Positions 1-5,555 of a stretch of 7,871 nucleotides of DNA are shown here, one piece after another (within the stretch, counting starts at the first letter, position 1; every line of letters begins with the position of its first letter). The notes under the pieces are model-generated. The model searched no databases, was not told the DNA's origin, and saw only the letters and a list, made by a program, of their open reading frames with translations. The DNA is from JBKPCD01 sp046727175. GTDB lineage: Bacteria; Acidobacteriota; Vicinamibacteria; Vicinamibacterales; 2-12-FULL-66-21. The stretch is taken from the NCBI GenBank assembly GCA_046727175.1, contig JBKPCD010000053.1:1-7871 (forward strand), read 5' to 3'. The position numbers and the translations under genes are program-made.

Positions 1-61
1 ACTGGAGGCAGATGAGGTAACGTGTAGCCTGCGGTGCTGGCCATCGCAGAAACCATCCAGC

Positions 62-784
62 GTGACTGCAGCAGTTTCGGGAGTGTCGGCATCCAGCTCA
101 TCGAACAGGCTCCTTGCCCGGTTGCCTCACGACGAATATCAACGGCTGCGGCAGGATCTCGAACCCATCACGGTTCATTCGAAACGCATCCTGTTGAAAC
201 CACAAGAGTTGTCGGGGACGGTCTACTTTCTGGAAGGAGGCGTGTGTTCGCTCACCCAGGCAACCGCCGACGGGCAGGTCGCCGGTGTCGGAGTCGTTGG
301 CAACGAGGGCCTCATCGGCATGACCGAGTTCGGGGGTGACCCTGAATCCGGCGTGACCGCGATCGTCGAAATCGCCGACGGTGATGCCCTGGCGATGGAC
401 GTCAGGGCATTTCGACGCGAACTCGAGCGTCGAACGAACTTCAGCGATCTCGTTCACCGCTATGCGCGGGCGTTCACGTGCGCGCTCATGCAGTCGATCA
501 CCTGCAACGCGCTGCACTCGATAGAGAGACGTTGCGCGAGATGCCTGCTCGATATCCGCGATCGGGTTGGCCGTAGCGAGCTGCCAGTGACGCACGACAC
601 GCTGGCAGAAATGCTGGGCGTCCGTCGTGCATCAATCACACTTGCCGCCGGCGCGCTGCAGCGCGCGCACCTCATCGATCACAGCCACAAGCGCATCGCC
701 ATCACCGATTCGGCGGGACTGGAGGCGATGTCCTGCGAGTGTTACGCGGCAGTCAAACGGCACTACGACCGATTGTTCGTCTGA
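62..784 (+). CDS. Crp/Fnr-family transcriptional regulator
   Basis: A 240-residue DNA-binding regulator in two parts. Residues about 20-120 form a cyclic-nucleotide-binding-type beta barrel (VYFLEGGVCSL at 54-64, VGVVGNEGLIGM at 76-87). Residues about 150-240 form a C-terminal winged helix (LAEMLGVRRASITLAAGAL, 181-199, contains the recognition helix), ending in SCECY (224-228). This C-terminal pattern is typical of a large Crp/Fnr subgroup common in soil bacteria. The barrel lacks the arginine-containing phosphate-binding motif of true cAMP receptors, and there is no N-terminal cysteine cluster like that of oxygen-sensing FNR, so cAMP or Fe-S sensing is unlikely; the signal is unknown. The start is uncertain: GTG at 62 has no clear ribosome site, and a second in-frame GTG at 83 has GGGAG almost touching it. 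Both leave the barrel intact. Target genes cannot be told from the window. Confidence 0.9.
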   Translation: MTAAVSGVSASSSSNRLLARLPHDEYQRLRQDLEPITVHSKRILLKPQELSGTVYFLEGGVCSLTQATADGQVAGVGVVGNEGLIGMTEFGGDPESGVTAIVEIADGDALAMDVRAFRRELERRTNFSDLVHRYARAFTCALMQSITCNALHSIERRCARCLLDIRDRVGRSELPVTHDTLAEMLGVRRASITLAAGALQRAHLIDHSHKRIAITDSAGLEAMSCECYAAVKRHYDRLFV

Positions 785-880
785 CCGCGCGTCCTCTTCT
801 CGATCCGGCGTTCCAACCCAGCAGTGAAGGAAGTGCCGTGGTTGCTTTCATCGGCTACGAGGGACTGCACGGTAAACTCA

Positions 881-896
881 GCGCAAATTATTGCGC
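881..896. repeat. Palindrome GCGCAA-N4-TTGCGC
   Basis: Two perfect 6-base inverted arms, GCGCAA (881-886) and TTGCGC (891-896), flank the centre ATTA. The AT-rich centre with GC-rich ends resembles a dimeric repressor site. It has the same general shape as the twin palindromes before the BlaI-type gene (GCGAA-N4-TTCGC), but its half-site carries an extra C. It lies about 145 bases before the start at 1041. A regulatory role is inferred only. Confidence 0.4.
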
Positions 897-900
897 GACC

Positions 901-912
901 GGTCCTGAGACC
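901..912. repeat. Short inverted repeat GGTC-CTGA-GACC
   Basis: Four-base arms around a 4-base centre, five bases after the larger palindrome. It also partly overlaps the self-complementary GACCGGTC at 897-904. It is small enough to be chance in GC-rich DNA. Confidence 0.2.
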
Positions 913-918
913 CTCGCC

Positions 919-936
919 TCGTACGGTTTCGTACGG
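919..936. repeat. Direct repeat of TCGTACGG, 10-base period
   Basis: TCGTACGG occurs at 919-926 and again at 929-936, starting 10 bases apart, so both copies face the same side of the helix. Each copy contains the palindrome CGTACG. Such phasing is often seen where a regulator binds cooperatively, but nothing in the sequence identifies a binding protein. Confidence 0.35.
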
Positions 937-1026
937 ATTCGGTCGACAGCCCGATCAAAAGTTGTCCTCATCAGTAAGAGCGGCGCGCTCCGATCCTGAA
1001 TCAGCCAGTGTGCAACATATTTCGCT

Positions 1027-1036
1027 GGAGGAGGGG
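1027..1036 (+). promoter_or_regulatory. Strong ribosome binding site for the 1041 gene
   Basis: GGAGGAGGGG lies 4 bases before ATG 1041. It decides the start in favour of 1041 and against the in-frame ATG at 1008. Confidence 0.75.
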
Positions 1037-1040
1037 TGCC

Positions 1041-1337
1041 ATGGCCCACCTTTCACCCAGACTCACTGCGAACCCGGCAAGCGTTCCTCCGAACCGGGTT
1101 CCCGAGGAGATCCTTCGGCGCGCGCAGTGCGAGTTCCTCGAGATGCCGGGCCTGCGATTGACGGAGCCGCAAGCCCGCCGGTTGTGGGATCTGGACGCAC
1201 CCACGTGTTCGGCGCTGCTTGCGGCGCTTGTCGACGCGAAATTTCTGTTTCGCACGCGCGACGGCGCATTCATGCGCGTCGAGCACGCCACGCGCGCGAA
1301 CACGCTGCCGTCACCGAAGGGAATCACCGCGGCCTGA
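1041..1337 (+). CDS. Small protein of unknown function, winged-helix-like
   Basis: A 98-residue protein. ATG 1041 is preferred over an upstream in-frame ATG at 1008 because a very strong purine-rich ribosome site (GGAGGAGGGG, 1027-1036) sits just before it. Residues 1-20 look disordered. Residues about 39-70 read as two helices with a turn (TEPQARRLWDLDAPTCSALL, 41-60), followed by FLFRTRDGAFMR (68-79), which looks like a beta wing. This resembles a compact winged-helix DNA-binding fold. There is no signal peptide or membrane segment, so it is probably cytoplasmic. No enzymatic motif is visible and I do not recognise a named family. It ends 56 bases before the adenylate kinase GTG, so the two could be co-transcribed. 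Confidence 0.75.
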   Translation: MAHLSPRLTANPASVPPNRVPEEILRRAQCEFLEMPGLRLTEPQARRLWDLDAPTCSALLAALVDAKFLFRTRDGAFMRVEHATRANTLPSPKGITAA

Positions 1338-1373
1338 AAATTGTTCGACGACCCCGCGCGGTAGAGTGACGTC

Positions 1374-1378
1374 GGAGG
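1374..1378 (+). promoter_or_regulatory. Ribosome binding site before adenylate kinase
   Basis: GGAGG is the only good Shine-Dalgarno match before the kinase. Its spacing is 6 bases to GCG 1385, 12 to ATC 1391 and 15 to GTG 1394. The first is ideal but is not a start codon; the last is a legal start but too distant for normal initiation. Confidence 0.6.
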
Positions 1379-1393
1379 TTTACCGCGAATATC

Positions 1394-2035
1394 GTGCTGA
1401 TCGGCCCGCCCGGTTCGGGCAAGGGCACCCAGGCCGTACGAATTGCCGAACGGCTCTCCATTCCTCACATCTCGACCGGCGACGTTCTGCGCGCAGCGGT
1501 GCGCGCGAAGTCGCCGCTCGGCCGCCGGGTCGCCGACAGGATCGCCGCGGGTGCGCTGGTTAGCGACGCGCTCGTCACCGAGCTGGTGCGCGAGCGGCTG
1601 GCCGCCGGCAACGCGACGCGCGGCTTCGTGCTGGACGGCTTTCCACGGACCCGATCGCAGGCCGAAGCGCTCGACACGATGGTGCTCCCTTCGTCGCTGA
1701 TCGTCGTGCTGATCGAGGTTGCCGACGAGGCGATCGTCCGACGTCTGTCGACCAGGCGGGTGTGCGATGCGTGTGCGATCACGCAGTCAGTCTCCGAGGA
1801 CGCAAGTGCGGACAAGGAGGCCTGTCCGTATTGCGGCGGCACGTTGGTACGACGCGCCGATGACGATCCGGAAACGGTCCGCCGACGTCTCGAGACGTAC
1901 GCGGAAGAGACCGGGCCCGTCGTCGAGTTCTATCGCGGCCGGCCAAGGTTCGCCTCGATCGACGGGCTGCGACATGTTGATCGGGTAACGGCTGCGCTGC
2001 AGGCCTACCTCGAGACCGCACGAGTGCGCTCCTGA
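1394..2035 (+). CDS. adk: Adenylate kinase, zinc-LID type, start uncertain
   Basis: Adenylate kinase converts ATP + AMP to 2 ADP in the cytoplasm. From GTG 1394 the protein has 213 residues: P-loop GPPGSGKGT at 4-12, AMP-site STGDVLR at 27-33, DGFPRT at 81-86, a LID with four cysteines (C124, C127, C144, C147) that probably bind zinc, then RADDDPETVRRRL at 154-166. Length fits the long bacterial form. Inside the LID, the usual residues after the first cysteine pair (CG-x-x-Y/H) are replaced by CDACAITQS. The start is odd: GGAGG (1374-1378) is 15 bases before GTG 1394, but only 6 before GCG 1385, the codon where family alignment puts the initiator. From 1385 the P-loop lysine would be residue 13, as in E. 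coli Adk. GTG 1394 loses most of the first beta strand. It is not next to secY, map or infA, the usual setting, so it may be a second copy. Confidence 0.88.
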   Translation: MLIGPPGSGKGTQAVRIAERLSIPHISTGDVLRAAVRAKSPLGRRVADRIAAGALVSDALVTELVRERLAAGNATRGFVLDGFPRTRSQAEALDTMVLPSSLIVVLIEVADEAIVRRLSTRRVCDACAITQSVSEDASADKEACPYCGGTLVRRADDDPETVRRRLETYAEETGPVVEFYRGRPRFASIDGLRHVDRVTAALQAYLETARVRS

Positions 2036-2041
2036 CGCCGC

Positions 2042-2071
2042 TTGACACGGAAGACAACGCGCGAATATATT
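2042..2071 (+). promoter_or_regulatory. Sigma70-like promoter of the blaI-M56 operon
   Basis: A perfect -35 box TTGACA (2042-2047), an 18-base spacer and a -10 box TATATT (2066-2071) begin six bases after the adenylate kinase stop codon. Transcription would start near 2078-2080, giving a leader of about 40 bases before ATG 2121. It is the best promoter match in the window. Both flanking palindromes sit on it: one covers the -10 box, the other the expected start site. This is the layout expected for a repressed, self-regulated operon. Confidence 0.75.
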
Positions 2072-2074
2072 CGC
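2061..2074. promoter_or_regulatory. Operator candidate 1, perfect 14-base palindrome
   Basis: GCGAATATATTCGC is a perfect palindrome that includes the whole -10 box, so a protein bound here would block RNA polymerase. The form is GCGAA-TATA-TTCGC. Known BlaI/MecI operators centre on TACA/TGTA half-sites; this one differs but has the same dyad shape. The natural candidate to bind it is the repressor encoded at 2121. Confidence 0.7.
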
Positions 2075-2078
2075 TTGT

Positions 2079-2094
2079 GGCGAAAAAATTCGCC
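2079..2094. promoter_or_regulatory. Operator candidate 2, GGCGAA-N4-TTCGCC
   Basis: Perfect 6-base arms GGCGAA and TTCGCC surround AAAA. The inner core, GCGAA-N4-TTCGC (2080-2093), has the same half-sites as operator 1. The two centres are 19 bases apart, close to two helix turns, so two repressor dimers could bind on nearly the same face. It covers the predicted transcription start. Confidence 0.68.
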
Positions 2095-2120
2095 ACGCAT
2101 CAAATGGGTCCAGCGAGCTC

Positions 2121-2513
2121 ATGCGTAAGACGACGCACATCCATCTCACCCGCCGCGAAAACCAGATTATGGAGATCCTGTATCGGCGGCGTCGTGCCAC
2201 TGTAGAGGAGATCCGCTCCGAGCTGCCCGATGCGTCGAGCCCGTCCAGCGTGCGCAAGCTGCTCGACATCATGATCGAACGCGGCCTGCTCAGTCGTGAG
2301 TACGATGGACCACGGTACGTGTATTTCCCCGCGGTCAAACCCGAAGCGGCGAGTCGATCCGCGCTGCGGCAGCTGGTGCGCACGTTCTTCGGCAATTCGA
2401 CGGGGTCGGCGATGGCCACGCTGCTGGACATGTCCACGCCGTTGTCGGCGGCGGAATACCGGCGTCTGCGCAGCCTGCTGAAACGCGCCCGCGATCAGGG
2501 AGATGAGCGATGA
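2121..2513 (+). CDS. BlaI/MecI-family transcriptional repressor
   Basis: A 130-residue cytoplasmic repressor of the BlaI/MecI (penicillinase repressor) family, close to the usual 120-130 residues. Residues 9-72 form the winged helix: LTRRENQIMEILYRR starts it, SSVRKLLDIMIERGLL (42-57) matches the conserved recognition region, and DGPRYVYFP (62-70) is the wing. Residues 73-122 form the dimerisation part, including FFGN (89-92). In the family, dimers bind an inverted repeat in their own promoter and are released when the partner membrane peptidase is activated. Both features are present here: twin palindromes upstream and an M56 gene overlapping its end by four bases (ATGA, 2510-2513). The ribosome site before ATG 2121 is weak (GCGAG, 2114-2117 area). 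Nothing links it to beta-lactam resistance specifically, so no blaI/mecI symbol is given. Confidence 0.93.
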   Translation: MRKTTHIHLTRRENQIMEILYRRRRATVEEIRSELPDASSPSSVRKLLDIMIERGLLSREYDGPRYVYFPAVKPEAASRSALRQLVRTFFGNSTGSAMATLLDMSTPLSAAEYRRLRSLLKRARDQGDER

Positions 2514-4843
2514 GTACCTTTCTTCTCGATGCGGCCACCTCGCCGGCGTCGTCGATAGTCGTGAAAGTGTCCCTGCTGATCGCCGTCGCGGGAATCGTGC
2601 AAGCGGCGCTGCGCCGCTGGACCTCGGCGGCGACCCGTCACATCGTGTGGACCTTTGCCATCGTCGGCATCCTGCTTCTTCCGGTGCTCTCGTTTTCGTT
2701 GCCGCGTTGGGTATTCGGCGTTCAGATCGTAGCAAAAGACGCTGATTCAGCGCCCATCGTGCATCGCGTCGTCGAAACTGCGGGGCACCACGCAGTTGCT
2801 TCGCCACCCAACGTGAGGTCAGCGACGCTCGAACCTGTGACATCCGTGGTCGATCGATTCAGTGTTTCGTGGCCGACCGCAGTTGCTGCTCTTTACGCAT
2901 CGGGCGTCTTCGTCGTGCTGATTGCGCTCGTGCTTCACCAGTGGAGCGCCCGTCGCTGCACCCGCATGGCGACCGACGTTCACGATTCAGAGTGGATCGG
3001 GCTCCTCCGGGAGAGCGCGAACTGCATGGGCGTCAGGTACGCTGTGCGGCTGCTTCGCAGTCGCGACCGGACGATGCCGATGGCGGTCGGGACACACCAT
3101 CCGGCTATCGTGATTCCGTCGATCGCCGAAACATGGGGCGCCGATCGGCGTCGTGCCGTGATCCTGCACGAACTGGCTCACATCGCGCGGCGCGACTGTC
3201 TCACACAGTCGCTCGCGTTTGCCGCGTGCGCGGTGTACTGGTTCCATCCAGCGGTGTGGTGGGTCGCGCGTCGGTTGCGCATCGAGCGCGAGCTGGCCTG
3301 TGATGATCGCGTGATTGCGGCCGGCACTCAGCCTCGCGAGTACGCCGGACATCTGCTCGAGATCGCGTACTCCTTTGGCGGCAATCGGATGTCGGCGCTC
3401 GCGGTCAGCATGGCTCGTCGGCAACAGCTCGAAACCCGGCTGCTCGCAGCGCTCGATTCTGCGCGCAATCGCGCCATTCCGGCCCGCCGCGCCTTCGTTT
3501 CTGGCGCGGCGCTTGCTGCCACCTGCGTAGTCGCACTTGCTGTTGCGACGCCGACGCCGGTTGCGGCTGGCGGCGACGTCGACAGAACGCCCCTGATGCT
3601 TCAACCGACGGCGGAGGAATCCAGCGAAGCCGCGCGTCCGATCATGCGCCTTCTGACCGACCTGCGTTCGGCGGCGTGGAGCTTCGCGCGCAGCGTAGCG
3701 GACGCCATCGGCGTCCCGCAGGACAATCTGCCCGGCACGTGGGAGATGCGTCCCACGGAAAAGACGGGAGTCCTCCATCTGCGTCTGGCAGAACTGAACT
3801 CTTCTTCGGGATCGAACGTTCCGATCGACCAGTTCGAGGGTCTGACCGCCGCGCACCTCACTGGTCCGGGAGGGCCGATTCAGTTCAGGCTCCGGCGCGA
3901 TGCAGGCACCTTTAGTTTCGAGGGTGTTCTCCGCAATGGCGTCGCCGCCGGCACGTTTTCCTTCACCCCCGATCCAAGTTTCACGGCAGAGCTCGCGAAA
4001 CGAGGCTTCGCCAGGCCGACGGCACGCGAGCAGTATCAGCTGGCGCGTCACGACATCGGATTCGCGTTCGTGGACGAGTTGAACAAGCAGGGTTATTCGA
4101 AACTGGAAACCTCCGGGCTGGTTCGCGCTGGTGAACACGGCGTGCAGGTCACCTATCTCCGCGAAATGGGAATGCTCGGGTACCGTCTCGGCTCGCTCGA
4201 TTCGTTGATCACCCTGCGCGATCACGGAATTACTCCCGACTACGTCCGTGAGCTCGCTGGCCTCGGGTACACGGGGCTTGCTGCCGACGATCTTCGTCGC
4301 GCACGCGATCATGGGATCACGCCTGACTACGTCCGAGGCATGCGGGATGCCGGCTACAGCTCGCTCCCCATGGAGGACTTGATCACCACGCGCGATCACG
4401 GCATCACGCCCGAGTTCGTCCGCGAATTGGGCGACGCGGGTTACAGGAAAGTGCCTCTGGAGCAGCTCATTCGCGTCCGTGATCACGGCGTCGTCCCCGA
4501 ATACGTGCGGGCCATGCGTCAGCTCGGCTTCGCCGCGCCGCTCGACGACCTGGTTCGTGTACGCGACCACGGCGTCACTGCGGACTTCGTCCGTGACATG
4601 AGTGCGCTCGGCTACACTGGGCTGACGCTGGATACGCTCGTTCGAATCCGGGATCACGGCGTCACGCCGGATTACGCGCGCGACTTGAAGACTCTCGGGT
4701 ACGACCGGCTCACCGTGGACGACCTCGTGACGCTGCGCGACCACGGTCTGACGGTGGATCGGATCCGCGCCGCTAACGCACGCGCCGGCACGCGGCTACC
4801 CATCGACATGCTGAAATCACTCGCCGCTGGCGGGATGCGCTGA
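2510..4843 (+). CDS. BlaR1/MecR1-like M56 membrane peptidase with repeat C-terminus
   Basis: A 777-residue membrane sensor-protease, partner of the upstream repressor. Likely membrane segments are at 14-34, 44-63, 122-142 and 329-350, and a hydrophobic stretch lies at 233-253. The M56 core has HELAH at 220-224 (zinc ligands H220 and H224, catalytic E221), then WFHPAVWW (244-251) and ERELACDD (259-266), which should supply the third zinc ligand. In BlaR1, signal sensing outside the membrane activates the inner protease, ending repression. Here the part after the last membrane segment, about 425 residues, has no penicillin-binding domain (no SxxK active site seen). It contains a beta-rich segment at about 405-490 with RDAGTFSFEGVLRNG (463-477), then roughly nine 29-residue repeats (509-767). 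The ligand is therefore probably not a beta-lactam. A GGGAG ribosome site lies inside the end of the repressor gene, and the ATGA overlap implies translational coupling. Confidence 0.92.
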   Translation: MSTFLLDAATSPASSIVVKVSLLIAVAGIVQAALRRWTSAATRHIVWTFAIVGILLLPVLSFSLPRWVFGVQIVAKDADSAPIVHRVVETAGHHAVASPPNVRSATLEPVTSVVDRFSVSWPTAVAALYASGVFVVLIALVLHQWSARRCTRMATDVHDSEWIGLLRESANCMGVRYAVRLLRSRDRTMPMAVGTHHPAIVIPSIAETWGADRRRAVILHELAHIARRDCLTQSLAFAACAVYWFHPAVWWVARRLRIERELACDDRVIAAGTQPREYAGHLLEIAYSFGGNRMSALAVSMARRQQLETRLLAALDSARNRAIPARRAFVSGAALAATCVVALAVATPTPVAAGGDVDRTPLMLQPTAEESSEAARPIMRLLTDLRSAAWSFARSVADAIGVPQDNLPGTWEMRPTEKTGVLHLRLAELNSSSGSNVPIDQFEGLTAAHLTGPGGPIQFRLRRDAGTFSFEGVLRNGVAAGTFSFTPDPSFTAELAKRGFARPTAREQYQLARHDIGFAFVDELNKQGYSKLETSGLVRAGEHGVQVTYLREMGMLGYRLGSLDSLITLRDHGITPDYVRELAGLGYTGLAADDLRRARDHGITPDYVRGMRDAGYSSLPMEDLITTRDHGITPEFVRELGDAGYRKVPLEQLIRVRDHGVVPEYVRAMRQLGFAAPLDDLVRVRDHGVTADFVRDMSALGYTGLTLDTLVRIRDHGVTPDYARDLKTLGYDRLTVDDLVTLRDHGLTVDRIRAANARAGTRLPIDMLKSLAAGGMR
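4034..4810 (+). repeat. Tandem 87-base coding repeat (29-residue unit), about nine copies
   Basis: The last third of the M56 gene encodes a tandem repeat. Seven clear units begin at residues 566, 595, 624, 653, 681, 710 and 739; unit 653 is one residue short and unit 739 is more degenerate. Two weaker units begin at 509 and 537. The core is RDHG[IV]TP-[DE]-[YF]-VR-x-[LM], followed by a short gap, LGY or AGY, then L and an acidic pair. Each unit can fold as two short helices with a turn at HG-I-TP, suggesting an elongated solenoid outside the membrane. Similarity is stronger in protein than in DNA, so the duplications are old and selected for. Unit number may vary between relatives. Confidence 0.85.
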
Positions 4844-4845
4844 CA

Positions 4846-4867
4846 CGCCGGGATCACCCGCCCGGCG
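4846..4867 (+). terminator. Stem-loop after the M56 gene, possible terminator
   Basis: CGCCGGG (4846-4852) and CCCGGCG (4861-4867) form a perfect 7-base stem with an 8-base loop, starting two bases after the M56 stop codon. There is no following run of T, so it is not a classic intrinsic terminator. It may slow or end transcription, or protect the operon mRNA end. Confidence 0.4.
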
Positions 4868-4934
4868 CTGCGGCCGTCGCGTCGGCCGGGAGCCGTCTCG
4901 CGGAGCGCCGCGATGCGGTAAGCTCTGGCGAGCC

Positions 4935-5294
4935 GTGCCCGACTCGAAACTCGCGATCGACGAGCGTGATGAGGGGGACGTCACCGTCCTGACCCTGACG
5001 GGCGAAATCACCCTTGACGATGGCGATCTGTCGTTTCGGCGGCACATTCACGATCTGCTCGACCGCGGCCGGACGAAGATCGTGGTGGATCTCGGAAACG
5101 TGACCTACATCGACAGCTCCGGCGTCGGGATGATGGCTGCCAAGCTCAAGACGGTGCGAGAAAGGGGCGGAGATCTGCGGTTGGCCCGCATCTCGAGGCG
5201 GAGCCAGCGGCTCCTCGGGATGATGAAGCTCCTGATCGCTTTCGAGACGTTCGACGACGAGGCAGCGGCGGTGCGGAGCTTCGCCTGGCGATAG
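4935..5294 (+). CDS. STAS-domain anti-anti-sigma factor
   Basis: A 119-residue protein that is essentially one STAS domain, the length usual for SpoIIAA/RsbV-type anti-anti-sigma factors. Such proteins bind an anti-sigma serine kinase and free a sigma factor; phosphorylation of a serine switches them off. The signature is TYIDSSGVGMM (57-67), with S61 and S62 at the position of the phosphorylated serine of SpoIIAA. VVDLGNV (50-56) is the preceding core strand. It has no membrane segment, so it acts in the cytoplasm. The start is GTG 4935. ATG alternatives within the domain would remove its first strands. No good ribosome site precedes it; a TAAGCT box at 4919-4924 could be a -10 element giving a very short leader. 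No anti-sigma kinase, phosphatase or sigma gene is present, so its partners are elsewhere. Confidence 0.9.
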   Translation: MPDSKLAIDERDEGDVTVLTLTGEITLDDGDLSFRRHIHDLLDRGRTKIVVDLGNVTYIDSSGVGMMAAKLKTVRERGGDLRLARISRRSQRLLGMMKLLIAFETFDDEAAAVRSFAWR

Positions 5295-5385
5295 CCCAGC
5301 GCAACTGAGAGTGGTCAGCCGGTGGCATGGTCGACGGCCGCTCCCGCACATCTCCTTCCCAGAAACGACCACTCGACGGCGGCAG

Positions 5386-5403
5386 CCGCGTGAAAACACG
5401 TGG
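5386..5403 (+). repeat. Hairpin with AAAA loop
   Basis: CCGCGTG (5386-5392) can pair with CACGTGG (5397-5403) around an AAAA loop: seven pairs, one of them G-U in RNA. No T-run follows. It could be a transcript end for the STAS gene or a leader structure for the permease. Confidence 0.35.
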
Positions 5404-5473
5404 AAGCAACGTGCGCGCAACGGGTATCTGCCAGGCGGCTGAAAAAGGCGCGTCGAGGTGGTCCGATGACGAA

Positions 5474-5493
5474 ATCGCCTGGCGTTCGGCGAT
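5474..5493 (+). repeat. Short inverted repeat ATCGCC-N8-GGCGAT
   Basis: Six-base perfect arms (5474-5479 and 5488-5493) around an 8-base loop, about 60 bases before the permease start. It could be a leader hairpin or a regulator site, but this size can occur by chance. Confidence 0.25.
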
Positions 5494-5555
5494 CTCGCGA
5501 TTGGACTCATGGCGGTACGGTCATTGCTGAACCGAATCGGCCGACAGGAGCAGCG

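Larger units (their letters stand above)
785..1040. other. Intergenic region with repeats, no credible gene
   Basis: This 256-base gap separates the Crp/Fnr gene from the small protein gene. Open frames crossing it have no recognisable protein features and overlap the neighbouring genes in other frames. What it does hold is a palindrome at 881-896, a small inverted repeat at 901-912, a phased direct repeat at 919-936, and a strong ribosome site at its right end (1027-1036). No convincing -35/-10 pair was found. It is probably the control region of the gene at 1041. Confidence 0.6.
5295..5555. other. Intergenic region with hairpins, no credible gene
   Basis: These 261 bases separate the STAS gene from the permease. 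The only open frame of note (5327-5530) has no protein-like pattern or ribosome site. Visible structures are an inverted 8-base pair, GAGTGGTC at 5309-5316 and GACCACTC at 5367-5374, a hairpin at 5386-5403, and a weaker one at 5474-5493. TTGGAC at 5501-5506 resembles a -35 box but has no good -10 partner. A permease promoter is probably in the right half. Confidence 0.55.

Noticed and set aside
842..878. TTGCTT and TAAACT as a promoter pair in the 785-1040 gap
   Set aside because: The spacing of 25 bases is too long for a sigma70 promoter.
1341..1367. Possible promoter TTGTTC-N15-TAGAGT before adenylate kinase
   Set aside because: The spacer is too short, and a start about 7 bases on would fall at the GGAGG ribosome site, leaving it with almost no room.
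824..1369. Plus-strand open frame of 181 codons across the 785-1040 gap
   Set aside because: It overlaps the small gene at 1041 in another frame and has no ribosome site or protein-like pattern; the 1041 frame has a strong ribosome site.
2100..2843. Minus-strand open frame of 247 codons opposite the repressor and M56 start
   Set aside because: Antisense to two well-supported genes, with composition typical of a shadow frame.
2987..4744. Long minus-strand open frame of 585 codons
   Set aside because: It lies wholly antisense to the M56 gene, whose motifs are unmistakable. Long antisense frames are usual in GC-rich coding DNA, and its protein shows no known pattern beyond a mirror of the repeats.
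4205..4810. Regular 87-base repeats as a possible CRISPR array
   Set aside because: The repeats are contiguous, in frame, and conserved as protein, with no unrelated spacers and no cas genes.
2510..4843. Beta-lactam resistance sensor (BlaR1/MecR1 proper)
   Set aside because: The penicillin-binding sensor domain and its SxxK active site are absent, and no beta-lactamase or PBP gene is nearby. A chance KTG at residues 418-420 is not in a suitable setting.
5327..5530. Small open frame of 67 codons before the permease
   Set aside because: No ribosome site, no hydrophobic core or motif, and it covers hairpin-forming DNA.
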